Shown piece by piece: positions 34,490 through 45,393 of a stretch of DNA of 64,000 nt. The notes beneath the pieces are model-generated. The model had not been told where the DNA came from. It did not search any database and saw only the letters and a list, made by a program, of their open reading frames with translations. Numbering within the stretch: the stretch's first letter is position 1; each line of letters starts with the position of its first letter. This DNA comes from Hippasteria phrygiana (lineage: Eukaryota; Echinodermata; Asteroidea; Valvatida; Goniasteridae), in the NCBI GenBank assembly GCA_037893225.1, contig JAZGUH010000256.1, positions 496,001 through 560,000 on the forward strand, given 5' to 3'. A program made the translations under genes and the position numbers.

Positions 34490-35635
34490 TCCGCTATGGG
34501 CAACTTTTTTCCCATGGTGTCGAGCAGCGCCCTCACCGACACCACAGCTGCTCTCTCATCCTTGTATGGGATCATTTAAATGTGCAGGATTTTTGGACAC
34601 GCATGCAATTTAGGCTCCCTGTGAGTGATGTATTCTGGGCACGTAGTAGTCTGATGGCAATACTTAAACTTCACTTCTTCGTCGCATTCACAGCAAAGGC
34701 TCTTTGGTACTAGATTGATTAGCTTGATTGTAAAATCGTGCAAAACGGCCGCAAACTACGTGCAGTTTATGGGTTCTCAGAATGGTTGACATGGTTGCAG
34801 AGCATCAACGAAGCGTCATTTATCTCAAACTGAAAAGAACAAAAAAATTTTTTACATACCCTTGTGATACCAGTTTTTCCTTGTGGTGTTTCCGTACGTG
34901 GCGCACACTCGAGACAAATTAGGCTGCGGACTTGCTTTTAATAAGTTTAAGTTTTGATAAAGCCTCGGAACAGGCTTTCGGGGCTAGCAACAGGCCTCGG
35001 ACTGCGGCATGGCGGGCGGCGTTGCCGTTGGTATTGACAGGACCAAAAACCCGCCGTTTCGCAGCTGGAGCACTCTCACAATCTTAGGAAATATTTGCTA
35101 CAACCACTGCTAATACATGCACGCCAGTTTAGCGATGTTGACCCGTGCATCCTCCACCGTTTTATGGACCTTCGTTCCGCAACTTCGGCATATTGTGTCA
35201 CTCAGTGTAAAAGCTATGGTGAAAGCTATGGTGAAAGCAATTGCGGAAAACGTTTCTATTTTTTGTCCACTGACTCTCCAGATGTGCGTCCCACGATTTT
35301 CGCTTTTGGAACACAAGATGCAAGTATCAGATTTGACGGTTTTTTTTTTTTTGAGGGGCTGGGCGTCGCCATTGCAGACATTTCAGAGAATATATATTAC
35401 AGAAAAGTCACTAACGTTAAAAAATACCAAAACAAGTTTCACTTTTAGCGCCGACAAACTTTCATCAAGAAATACAGTGGAATCACTAACTGCACGGTTT
35501 AAATTTCTCTATATGTTAATAAGCTAATGCTGTATTTTCACTATCCAATCGGGACACGAGTAAGGAGTTCCCATCCCAGGGCTTACTATTGGAAACGAGG
35601 TTGAAAATAAAGTAAGCCTTGGGAACGAGGTTGTG
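34490..35635. other. No confident gene
   Basis: A 117-codon plus-strand frame at 35095-35448 has a repeated ESYGE stretch caused by a short tandem repeat and no recognised domain. The GC-rich patch near 34970-35060 could be promoter-like, but there is no supporting gene. Confidence 0.35.
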
Positions 35636-35639
35636 CTAT

Positions 35640-35905
35640 GGGCTCCGTGCGCGTCGAATGAGGGCGATGTCCACATAGCAACCGCACTCCTCGTATTACG
35701 CACCGCGCTCCTCGTTCATTTGATACTCGTATACCAGTGGGATTGCTTTGTAACGTTTGCCGACTCTCGATGATTGCGTTTTCAATAAGAATATCATAGC
35801 GGGAACCAGACACTTAAATTGAAGTCGGGTAAGATGGCGTCGATATTGACCCCCAACTCGCCTTTTCTTTCCGCTGAGGGGGTAGTACGGAGCCCATACG
35901 TCGCA
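35640..35905 (-). repeat. Dispersed repeat Y, copy 2, uninterrupted (empty site)
   Basis: Reverse complement of 14785-15585 without the 504-bp MITE. The junction 'gtcgggtaagatgg' near 35826-35839 shows the pre-insertion TTA once. Confidence 0.85.
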
Positions 35906-36296
35906 CCGACCGCTAAGGACGTCTTGGAACAAAGACTACATTTAGCCGTGTGAGGCCGCTGTTTGCGCTTTGTATACGTGTACGTACGTGTGGGTGTACG
36001 TACGTACGTACCCGGACGTACCCGTACGTACATGTACGTGTGTGATGAGTGCAAAGCGCGTGAGAGACCGCTGCGATGTGCAGCGAATGCGGGCGCCGGG
36101 GTCATGCTCAGTCGAAGGCTACCAAAATGAACGCGATATATTCTTTAAACCTGCCCGATTCGTGCAACACGTTCATTTTCAAATGTACATTTTAATTGTT
36201 TTTGTTCTGAAAATCAAAGCACATTATTTTTTGTCAAACAATCCACAAGGGAAACTGACTAAAAATTAATTTGTTTTCAAAGTAAACAAAGAAACT
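35906..36296. other. Short (CGTA)-rich run, no gene recognised
   Basis: Contains 'gtacgtacgtgtgggtgtacg' variants around 35979-36035 (a CGTA microsatellite) and a fragment 'gtcttggaacaaagacta' near 35921-35939 that resembles an end of the 9-bp-TSD element group. Confidence 0.45.
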
Positions 36297-36373
36297 GGCA
36301 GGAGCGAGATTCGAACCTGCGACCTTTCGGGTTACCGTACCGGCGCGCGCTCTACCAACTGAGCTATCTTGCC
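36297..36373 (-). repeat. tRNA-like head of a SINE (or tRNA pseudogene)
   Basis: Read on the minus strand it has an A box TAGCTCAGTTGGTAGAG, a B box GGTTCGAATCTC and an acceptor stem closing with one mismatch. The anticodon stem does not pair properly and the T stem has mismatches, so a functional tRNA is unlikely. The flanks 'gggagaccgc' and 'agttttctttgtt'-type words are shared with the copy at 43629-43700, which indicates a SINE family. Confidence 0.75.
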
Positions 36374-36700
36374 CTATGTTGGCGGTCTCCCAAATTGTCA
36401 GTATCTTTGTTCGAATTATAAGTAAATTTTGAATACATTTTCAAAGTGAACAAAGAAACTGGCACTATTTTTTGCGATTTTTCTTAGTAAAAATATTGAC
36501 TGAAAAATGAAAATACCTGCAATGATAGCCACATTCCCCCCCAACCAGTCAAAAGCGGGCATGCAAAACTTAGTATCTTTACACATCGACAAGAATAATG
36601 AAAAACCACAATAAAAGAAATTGTTCACCCTGACTTTTTAGGTAAATTTTTCGCTGTATTTGAAACATGGCACTGTAATTTTTGTTCGATTCCATTGCAG

Positions 36701-36990
36701 CGCTGAAAAACGAAAGTAGCTGTGAGAGTGAAGCTTTCGATATCAGCTGTGGTGACGGCGAAACCATTGACGTGAAGTGGGCCCTCTACGGTCGCGAAGT
36801 AAACAACGTTTCCTGCCAGATAGACAAAGTCGAACCATGCGGCAATGAGACCGCCTCACTGCTGAAGGTCCGAGAGACGTGTCAGGGGAAATCCCACTGC
36901 AATTTCACCCCTACTAATGGCTACTTCGGTGGAGACCCATGTGGAAACGTCGGCAAGTATCTTGTCGTCCGCTATACTTGCTCGGATTAA
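36701..36990 (+). CDS. Terminal exon encoding a SUEL/galactose-rhamnose-binding lectin domain
   Basis: SUEL domains bind galactose or rhamnose; they occur in secreted egg lectins and in extracellular parts of adhesion receptors. The exon follows a strong 3' splice site (T-rich tract, 'ccattgcag') and begins with the last two bases of a codon, a phase-1 border. It encodes about 96 residues ending at TAA (36988-36990). Family landmarks are in order: the opening SCESEAFDISC, the YGR loop, the C-x-GK-x-x-C segment (CQGKSHC) and the closing DPCGNVGKYLVVRYTC. Eight or more cysteines fit the disulfide pattern. Only two residues follow the domain, so it is the protein's C-terminus. Upstream exons were not found in the window, and I see no AATAAA soon after the stop. 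Confidence 0.85.
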
Positions 36991-38347
36991 ATGGGGCGGG
37001 GCAGTGTTCCAAACAGTGTGAAAATGGCATTAATTCCGTCTTGGAAACGAACACTGAATTTATTGCATAACATTGTATTTAACTTATAGTCGTTTCACGT
37101 TCCAATAGAGTACCGGAGTCTGACGTCAGTTGCCGCGGCAACTGGTTCCAAACGCATGCAGTTTAGAATGTATTCTGGTTCCAATCATTGCATTGATTGA
37201 CGTCATCACTTCGATACTCTTTTGTGTATCCGAAGTAGAGCGCCCTCTGTAGGCCAAATTAACTTCAGAAAATTTAAGAAGAGGGGGAAACAAATTATGA
37301 CATTTCTAGCACGTCATGCAGTTTGTTCGCCTCGGCTGTGTCGCTGCATTCAAGATGGCCGCGGAATGTGAAACTCCCTTTTTCTGAAAAACCCCAAAAC
37401 AAAAACAAACGTTGTAGAGTTGTACATAAATCCGACTATCCGAGCACAGTGGTACAGGCATCATTGGGAAAAGTTATTTGATAAAGTTTGAGATCAGATT
37501 AGCCGGTCTAAGTCACGGACAATTTTGTACCTAATCGGGTACAACTTCAAATTAAAAATGATTTAGATTAGAGGGGTGATATCATTGGATGTTCCCCTCT
37601 CATGTTAATGGGGTGGGGTTATACCCCCATTCCCCCGGGGTTTGAGTTCCTTGACAAAAATGTTATGGTCCAAAAATTTGTAGACGCAACAAAGAAATCA
37701 AACAAGATCACACAGGATACTGTAACAAGTCAAGATTTTTGATTTTGTTTAGTTATCCCACTCAAAAATAATAGTGATAATTTCTAGAATGTTCTTACAA
37801 TAGATGTAATTTTATAAAATATTAATGGAGCTTACTTTTTATTAGGATGAGACACCTGGGTGAAAAACAATAACCGTGTTACACGGAGCAGGGGAATAGT
37901 GTGATCAAATACATTTTGACTGCTACTGCACTTGCATAGCTAGTGCACGTGCACCAAACTACATAGGCGAATCTAACCAAGCTTTCATGTGCAGGATGGA
38001 TGCGGCCATGATTGGGGGCAATCCGCACATAAAAAGTGACAAGCAGTGTCGGTAAAAAAAGGAAAGTTTCCCCCCTTTTTTTTAATAACTTAAGAATACT
38101 GTAAACATTTTAAACTGTAATCATTTTAAACACGTGATGCAGAAAAGGGTTCTGCTTCTAATGATGCGTCATTTATGGCACACGACGTTTTGAGTCCCCA
38201 TCCGTGGTGGGCACGAACATTACAACTCCCGACGTCCGGGGTGGGGGTAGCCCGGGGGAGGGGACAATTTCTAAGTGCGTTATTTTGAGCATACGCAACC
38301 CCCTGCATTACTAAGAGGCCGCGCTGATTCATGTTAGGGCCTATATA
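36991..38347. other. 3' flank of the SUEL exon and intergenic sequence
   Basis: Presumably 3' UTR at first, then AT-rich DNA. There is no clear polyadenylation signal or further exon, and no recognised repeat beyond short C- and T-runs. Confidence 0.4.
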
Positions 38348-39219
38348 CAGTGTGATTCAAAAACCATACACACCTTTTTAGAGGAACATTTCTCGGAATT
38401 GGGGAAATATGGCCAAATTGTTTAACTTATTCATTATCTACACATCTTAGTGGTATATGGTGAAAATTGCGTCAATTAAAAAGAAAATTCAAATAGAAAA
38501 TGGCATCGGTTTAAAGAAAAATGGCAAAAAGACAGATTGTCCACACGAAAGTCTATAGGAGTCATGCGTGCTACAGAGATCGATACTCATTGGTCCACTA
38601 AGGATGGAAGTAATAGGGACCTTTAGATTTGATACGCGTACGGGATACGTGTGCGGCTCAAAAAAGTCGCCTATTCAATCACCATTTTGCATTGATATTT
38701 CATCTGGTACACTATCGCCAATTTGCATCTCATATAAAAATGTTGAAATGTATAATGTAAAACTGATGAAATTATCACACAAAATGGTGATTTAATAAGC
38801 GACTTTTTCCGAGCCGCATACGTATCCCGTACGCGTAGTCACTAACCTGGGAAGAAACAAAAGCACAACATAACAAACACTCCAACTGTTTTATTGTGGC
38901 ACATGCTATTCACTGTAAACAATTATTTTTTCATTGACAGAGGGGATAACTGTGATCAATGTAGGCCTATTTATTGGAGAGTGAGTTTGTGCACGCGGTG
39001 CTAAAATGTGTTTTGTTTACCAAACTCCATTGACGTGCGTGTTGACCCTTTTAAAATACATGTATATCGACGACATTTCTTTATCTGAGCTATATTTTTA
39101 ACACAATTTGCACCATATACAACAAAGACGTTGTAGTTGACGAATATGTTAAAACAATTTGACCATGATTCACCAAGATATTTTCCATTAAAAAGTGTGT
39201 AGATTTTTGAACCACCCTC
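38348..39219. mobile_element. Mariner-like MITE, 872 bp, TA-flanked
   Basis: TA flanks both sides (38346-38347 and 39220-39221). The ends CAGTGTGATTCAAAAACC and GGTTTTTGAACCACCCTC-type complement pair imperfectly over roughly 120 bp, including 'ggtatatggtg' subterminally. No transposase. A second MITE lies inside at 38623-38845. Confidence 0.72.
38623..38845. mobile_element. Nested palindromic MITE, 223 bp, possible CCT TSD
   Basis: Long inverted ends carry 'acgcgtacgggatacg', 'tgcggctc' and 'caccattttg' with their complements. CCT occurs on both sides (38620-38622 and 38846-38848), but a 3-bp match is weak. No ORF of note. Confidence 0.7.
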
Positions 39220-39221
39220 TA

Positions 39222-40890
39222 TAATTAGTTTTCTTTTATATTTAAGTGTGTTTCTTTACATTTTAAAATTGTTTATTAAATTGTATCTTGTGGCATGAAT
39301 TTGTGCGAAAAAAATATTAATATGCATCGCGGAAGGGCTTTTCACAGAGGGACGCCTCAATCCTCGTTTTCAGTTCAAATTTGCATTAATATTAAATAAA
39401 AGGCATATTACAAATCCGACCGTACAGCGCATGTGCAGTAGGTCAGTTTAGGATAAACACCATACCCAAGTGGAGACGGAGCTATGATCCAGTAAAAAAA
39501 ATTAAAAATAACCTGACAGTTTAAGGCAATTTTTTGCGTGACGTCTAAATTTACGTTTTTTTAAATTTGACTCGGGGGGGCCACTGATTCACAGCTCTGT
39601 CTTCCCGTTTTACTGATCCGTAAAGATTTTGTCTTTTTTTCGCGGGGGGGGGGGGGGGGCAAATGTGAAAAGTGAAAGGTTTCAATTTGGTAACCAGTTT
39701 TCCCATTAACTTGACTGTGCGCAAAAATCGAGCCATGTTCATCAAAAAAGTGGCCTTAGTCGCTGTACAGTCGTTTCGTAATTCCGAAACATTATTTCAA
39801 AGTTTGTCTGTGTAGGCCTATAACAGCAATTCTGCCATGGCAAATGTGTACAATGATCTGTCGTCAAGGAAACAGGTACAATCAATATAAAAATGAGTAC
39901 CGACCGTTTGGACTGAGTGGCTCGACGATAATGGAGATGTTAACGAGGAGTGTATATTACAATGCACAAATTGGTTATGAATAAATAAGAGATCCCATTA
40001 ACAAATACCAGTCATCAATCACATAGTACAATTAATATAATAATAGCGCCTTGAGCACCGTGATCATGCTGGATATATCCGCTTTGCAAATTTACAATAT
40101 TATTGTTTTATTGGTTTTTCAAGATACAATTCTGTTAAGGTTCAGAATGAGAATTATACAGCACGTACCAATGTACCCTCCCTTGAGTGCTAATGATAAT
40201 GCTGAATTTAATGGGGGCATGGACTTCAGCTAGATGCAAATTAAGTAGACACCTAACCAATAATGATTGACAGCAGCCTAGCTTTTTCTTTAAAGTATAT
40301 ATAAATGCTTAAGTATTAGCAATTAGTTTTACTAGCGCTAGTATTGAAAAAAGGGGGAATAAAACATTGCACTTATTCATAAAACGGCTTGTGTGAGAAA
40401 ATCTGTCTTGTTGAAATAATTACCATTGTGTGTACATGAACATGTAGGACGGGACGCTGTATTATCGCGGTACTTATCACGTTTCCCGATCGGAATAGAG
40501 ATTGCTCACCAACCTTCCCGAATTGTCATGTCTTTTGTCTTGTATAAATCTTGCTTTTTTTACACTGACATCAAAAAATCCAACGGTGGTTTGGTTTATT
40601 CCCATGCAATGCCTGTGAAAATAGACATGCTTGTCGTTGCTCGGCGGAGTGCAGACTCTGTATTATCGCGGTATGTGGGAAGTAGTTTTTACAATGATCT
40701 CAACTTTTTTATTCATAGATAATGTTTGACCAAAACATTCCCTGAATAAAGTATGATATTTTCCCTGTAAAGTTCAAGTTGATTAAAGACGATTAGGCCT
40801 GCAGGATGATTTCTTAACACCCTGTCCCCCCTGGAAGGCGACAAAATTCACTGAGACAAGTCTACTGATTGACGTTCGGGGGTATACCCA
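39222..40890. other. AT-rich, with an X-related fragment at about 39640-39770
   Basis: The G-run and following 'caatttggtaa', 'cattaactt' and 'atcgagccatgtt' words match part of X (13100-13160 and 31800-31850) at lower similarity. Two 'tgtattatcgcggta' words (40458 and 40661) resemble a Tigger-like terminus seen near 41490-41530. No gene is recognised. Confidence 0.45.
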
Positions 40891-41073
40891 GCACGATATG
40901 GGGCAGAGGGGTACCCCCCTTTTTGTCCCTATACCCTATACACTCTCCAGACTATTGTTATCTAACACATCCCCCCTAGACTTCTGAAAAGAATTCCTGA
41001 GATTCCGGGAACACAATGACCAACACAAAAGAGGGGGGGGGGGGGGGGGGGTTCGCTCTGCCCCATATCGTGC
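40891..41073. mobile_element. GCACGATATGG MITE, complete copy
   Basis: It runs from GCACGATATGGGGCAGAGGG to the complement ending GCCCCATATCGTGC, 183 bp. The middle contains 'actctccagactattgtta', 'ttcctgagattccgggaac' and a long G-run. It is the best reference for the family in this window. Confidence 0.88.
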
Positions 41074-41846
41074 ATCATATGTTCGGGGGCGCCATTCACT
41101 TTACACGGTGCGTCGTTCTATTTACCGCACTGTCCTTATTTTGATCCCGTAATTGTTTTTACGATTTCGCGGTGGAAATATCGTCTTTCCGCGTCATTTT
41201 GCATTTGCAGCTGTAGAATGGGAACAAGACAATGGAACTTCCATGGAAAGACCACCATTAAAGATTTATGTTAAAATATAGACGGTACTTTTTAGCAGAC
41301 ACGGTGAGGCAAAATTTACAAGTTTTGGAAAACGTGAATATTAATTAAAAATCATTAAAAGTCCCAACACAACATTTTATAATCGTCATTTTTATACAAC
41401 TCAGCAGGAAGTCCTTAATGCCTGATGAACTGAATAAAAAATTGCCACACGAAGGAGTTTTGGCAACGCAAACAAAGAGAAATTTCCGATGCCGCGATAA
41501 TAGAGTTGCCGCGATAATAGGGAGTCCGACTGTACTTGACCTCGATTTAACACCTGGGTGCAAAAAAAACACATTTGACTTCTGGAAATATTTGTTGTAC
41601 CCCCAGTCTGGACGAAAACGTATGGAATGCATTGCTGGGAAAAGGGTGTGTGGGGAGGGGGTAGGGGGACAGGGGACGGAAGGGGTGGGGGATCAATTTT
41701 GTTTGTTTTTTTGGTGGGGGTTATAGTTTTTAAAAAAATGCCGCTATCCTTCCGACGGCACCATGCCCTCTTCTCCCATCCCTCAGGCTCCTCCCAGCCT
41801 CGTCTTCTCTTCCAGCTTCCTTTCCTTCTCTTTTTCTATACCTAGT
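41074..41846. other. Possible Tigger-like end near 41490-41535, otherwise unrecognised
   Basis: 'gccgcgataatag' occurs twice, and 'ggagtccgactgta' ends like a Tigger/pogo terminus with TA. I could not pair it with a left end. A G-rich patch follows at 41641-41700. Confidence 0.4.
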
Positions 41847-42020
41847 AAGATATGGAACGAAGGGGGTGCCCCTTGTCCCTATACCCAATACACACTCCTA
41901 TTGTTACCTAGCAACCCCCCCCCCCCCCCCCCCCCCCCGGATATCTGAAAGGAATTCCTTTAAATTCGGGAACACAATGACCAACACAAAAGAGGGGGTT
42001 CTCTCTGTTCCATATCTTGC
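41847..42020. mobile_element. GCACGATATGG MITE, diverged copy
   Basis: The ends are altered to 'aagatatggaacgaagg' and 'ttccatatcttgc'. The middle phrases 'gtccctatacccaatacac' and 'gaccaacacaaaagaggg' identify the family. Confidence 0.8.
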
Positions 42021-42049
42021 TTCAAATGCATCGGTCGAGACAACTAGAC

Positions 42050-42188
42050 CATTAGCCTTTTAGAGGTATGGCGGACACAATAGGAGGGCGCTATTTGATT
42101 TGGGTATACCTTTTGTGCCATACAAAAGTTTTACCCAAATCAAATAGCGCCTTCCTATTGTGTCCGCCATACCTCTAAAAGGCTAATG
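42050..42188. mobile_element. Near-perfect palindromic MITE, 139 bp
   Basis: Second copy of the 17481-17608 element. The arms, from CATTAGCCTTTTAGAGG to the complement, pair over more than 50 bp around a 'ttgtgccatacaa' loop. The two copies differ mainly in the loop. Confidence 0.88.
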
Positions 42189-42684
42189 CACAGGGTTTCT
42201 TCCTTTGGATATTGCGCATAACATGGTTTATTGAGGATGGACAGTCTGAGTTTGCGCACTGACTCAATGTCCATCAAGCCGAATTTTTACGCGACACCTG
42301 TCACCAAGGGGACAGTCGAGCTTTAATATGACTGGGGAAGGATTGTAATACGGACAAAACTGCATTCGTTTCTCATAGACAGCTTGAAACAGCACGCAGG
42401 CCTGCCGCGGTACAGGAACAAATATTCAGGTATTTCTTTTTTTAGCCAGACGCGGCTGCTTTTGTCGCAATACACATAGGCTTTCCCGTGTGGCTGACGA
42501 ATCAGGATGACGCAGTGTTTGAAGGCACTGATCTTAATGGGTAAGTTCTGCTGACCGTTTAATATCACATTTAGTGCGTTCGATTAAAAAACAGTGTACG
42601 TTGTTTTGTCGAGTTTTACTTTTAAGACGAAGAATTTCTAATGGTTTTTTTCTATCGACGTATACATCATTCGTTTTGTTCGCT
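42189..42684. other. Nothing recognised
   Basis: A short minus-strand frame (81 codons) has no domain. No repeat match is seen elsewhere in the window. Confidence 0.4.
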
Positions 42685-42930
42685 GGCTGGGCAGTGAGGT
42701 TGGTGTAGTGGTTCTTTCCTCGTCTTCCACCTCTGGTGATCCCGGTTCGATTCCCAACAGGTGTACTTTGTGGATTGGTTTTCTCCGAGGAGTAACTGAT
42801 CTGTTGGCTTTTCCTCCCGCTATACTAAAATTCAAATTTAGTTCAAAAGCTGAAGGAGGGCACTTGCTAATGCATTGATCAGACAACCCAGGATAATTAA
42901 AATAAATTGGATTTGGTTCATTAATTAATG
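42685..42930 (+). repeat. tRNA-derived SINE, independent copy
   Basis: It has an A-box-like 'ttggtgtagtggttc', 'ccacctctggtgatcc' and a B-box GGTTCGATTCCC, then 'ggcttttcctcccgctatac'. The 3' part differs from the copies inside X, so this is a separate insertion or a sister subfamily. Confidence 0.78.
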
Positions 42931-42934
42931 ATAA

Positions 42935-43628
42935 TTGATAAACAAAAACACAGGTGGTCCTTGCACGCCGAATGGCTGTTGTGTGTGTCCTCTCCATATA
43001 ATGCTGTTCAATTTGGCAGGCGGGTATAAACTGACAACACTACCGTTAAGAGTTTCGTTTTCCAACTTGCTAGATATTCACAGTTAAATATGGCCAACTA
43101 GTAGTGAATCGTGCAATTGTAGCATCCGAAATATTTAAAACAAAATACAGCAACACATTTCATTAAACATTTATCATGGGATGACAGAGGAAATATCAAT
43201 TGGACATCTTTACTCATTCCATTAATAATATCACTTGAAGGGAATTGCATTGGTATAGGGCCGACCACACATTTACAGACATGTGTTTATACTTTGTGTG
43301 ATTCACATAAGGTATAACAAACCTGTGAACGTTGAAACTTGGAGCTCAATTCGTCATCTAAATCAAGAGAAAATATCCAAAATGTTCATTTCGATTCCTG
43401 AAACCGAAATTTGAATAGATTTATTCATATTTCTAGTCAGTTCCCTTGTGGTTTGTTTGACGAATTATAAGTTTAAAAGTCGTATCCTCATTAAGTGGTC
43501 CCCACAATGTCGCTTCCCAGGTTGTATCGTAAAATTGGGCGTGATTCCTGGCTGGGTTTAGGCCTCTGTCTTTTGACTAGCGCCCACCGAATAAAGAAAA
43601 CTGACAATTTGGGAGACCGCTAACATAG
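42935..43628. other. AT-rich, nothing recognised until the SINE flank
   Basis: The last 40 bases ('ctgacaatttgggagaccgc') belong to the SINE that follows. The rest shows no gene or repeat. Confidence 0.4.
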
Positions 43629-43700
43629 GGCAAAATAGCTCAGTTGGTAGAGCTCCCGTACGGTATTCCGGAGGTCGCAGGTTCGAATCCCGCTCCTGCC
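43629..43700 (+). repeat. tRNA-like head of a SINE (or tRNA pseudogene)
   Basis: 72 nt with A box TAGCTCAGTTGGTAGAG and B box GGTTCGAATCCC. The acceptor stem has two mismatches and the anticodon arm lacks a proper 5-bp stem with a 7-nt loop. It shares both flanks with 36297-36373, supporting a tRNA-derived SINE rather than a tRNA gene. Confidence 0.75.
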
Positions 43701-43856
43701 AGTTTTCTTTGTTCACTTTGACAATTTTACCTTTGATCATTACCAAAGCTATATCATACCCTTTGAGTTCAGGTTACAGGTTATGAAACATATTTTGAAG
43801 ATTGTCGTACAGTGGACAATCGAGTAAATAAACATTTCTTTCTTCGACGATTGCAG

Positions 43857-44096
43857 AGTGGATGGCCATAGTAGCCTTGGCTCATGTGTGCTACATGGGC
43901 TCCGAACGCGATCCACGCAGCGGTGCAATACGCTGGATTCTCCCGTACCGAGACCCGTGTAGCTGCACCGAGCTACGGCGGGGTGGCATGCTCATGGGTC
44001 CAGCCCCGGCACTCTCGTTTCAACCCAAGTATCTCAACTGTCCGGTGTTCACCAAGGATATGCGGAAGATCAGAAGACTGCTGAATTGCACGCCAC
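43857..44096 (+). CDS. Internal exon encoding a netrin-module (NTR/C345C)-like segment
   Basis: A 240-bp exon lies between a pyrimidine-rich acceptor ('ttcttcgacgattgcag') and a consensus donor (GTGAGT at 44097). Both borders are phase 1, so it can be skipped or shuffled without a frame change. It encodes 80 residues. The pattern is a hydrophobic strand (MAIVALAHV), then IRWILPYRDPCSC with a C-x-C pair, then MLMGPAPALSF, then TKDMRKIRRLLNC. That is the order of landmarks in NTR modules of netrins, sFRPs and complement C3-C5: the C-x-C pair, the (L/I)MG turn and a basic C-terminal helix ending in cysteine. The identification is by pattern only. Other exons of this gene are not visible here. 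It need not belong to the SUEL exon's gene, which ends at 36990. Confidence 0.6.
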
Positions 44097-44794
44097 GTGA
44101 GTCAACTTTATTTGCAACAAACCGTTCATTTTTAAAGCTGTTTTGTCCGTGCTTTGAGGGTGTATCTCTCTGAAAAATATATTTGCAAATGCTGATTCGT
44201 TGGAATTAGATATGGTATGAGACAAGTGACATGGTTTTAACAAGATTCACATTTTGAATAATCATGAAACTCCGCCCGTAGCAAATAATAAATGAATATT
44301 ATTTTGTAGGACCGAATATAGAGCAATCGGCATGTTTTTTCGTCCCCCTCCCCTCTTAATTCTTCAAGAGGGAGAAATCTATTAAATTGAAGTTTTCCGT
44401 CAGAGTAAGGACATGGCAGCTTTTCGTGTTTTTGTAGACATCCTTATTTTGGCATTCTGCTATAGGATCGAAAGCTTATTTTAATTTGTCAGTATGTCGA
44501 TAAAATTAATTATGTTTCAGAGATCATTCGTCATGCATGTACACTCATTTGGATTAGATCATGGGCACAGCTTTGGGATGAATGGGCGGGCGGGAAGGCG
44601 GCCCACTCATGCAATTTGAAATTCCCAAGGCAATAGAAAACATTTGTACAAGCATTTAACACCGGAAGAAGCACTTTCCACATGTGCAATCCATATTTCT
44701 ACACCAAAATTCCCAAGATCTTGGGAAAAATCTCAAGGAGTGACCAGTGCCACAATGGTTGATAGGGTTGATGAACAGTTTACTCGGGTGTATA
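44097..44794. other. Intron or intergenic sequence after the NTR-like exon
   Basis: AT-rich, with no further exon recognised. A small palindrome 'ttcccaagatcttgggaa' near 44710 also occurs near 24040. Confidence 0.4.
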
Positions 44795-44985
44795 TTTTTC
44801 GATGCCACGCGTGTATCACGGCTTTGCTAATGAGTCGGGAACCGGTGTTTTCGTAACACTGATGTGCATGCGTCTAATCTGCATATTAGATCACGCCCCA
44901 TTGCATTGCAAAATTCGTGGTTGTGGACCGAGTAAAGTTCAACGCGTATACCCGCCGTGGGCTGTACCACTTGGTACTTGTTTGT
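44795..44985 (+). repeat. Dispersed repeat, direct copy of 8705-8900
   Basis: About 190 bp are closely similar to 8705-8900 in the same orientation. No coding content. Confidence 0.85.
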
Positions 44986-45393
44986 TTTTGGACTGATAAA
45001 AGCCTACCTGCATGATATGTATATGGACTTTAACAAAATGCTACTAACAGCCGTTATGCTGAATCTATTTTGCTCTACCCATTTCTGGGTAAAAAAACGA
45101 CACCTTTCTGGGTCAAACTCATCAAGAAATATGTCATTTCGACCCAGAAATAGGAAGCGCAAATAACAGATTCATATACAGGGTAAATCCGATTCAGCAG
45201 TTTTTAGAGTGTGTATTTTTGAAAACAGTACGCGGACATTTTCCTGCAAACTAATTGGTTAAATTTTCAGAAATGGGAGGATTGGGGGGTTAGTATTTTA
45301 TAGGAAATATCGTTCCACTGACCTGTTCAAAGTTTTGCGTTGTTGGATGGCGAAAAAACGAGAGAAAAACGGCGCTCGTTTTCAACCGTCGGC

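Noticed and set aside
35095..35448. Possible cysteine-rich secreted-protein exon
   Set aside because: The repeated SYGE stretch is a short DNA duplication; no family pattern or consensus splice border was found.
36297..36373. A functional tRNA gene on the minus strand
   Set aside because: The anticodon arm does not form, the T stem is mismatched, and the flanks are shared with another copy, so a SINE head is the better reading.
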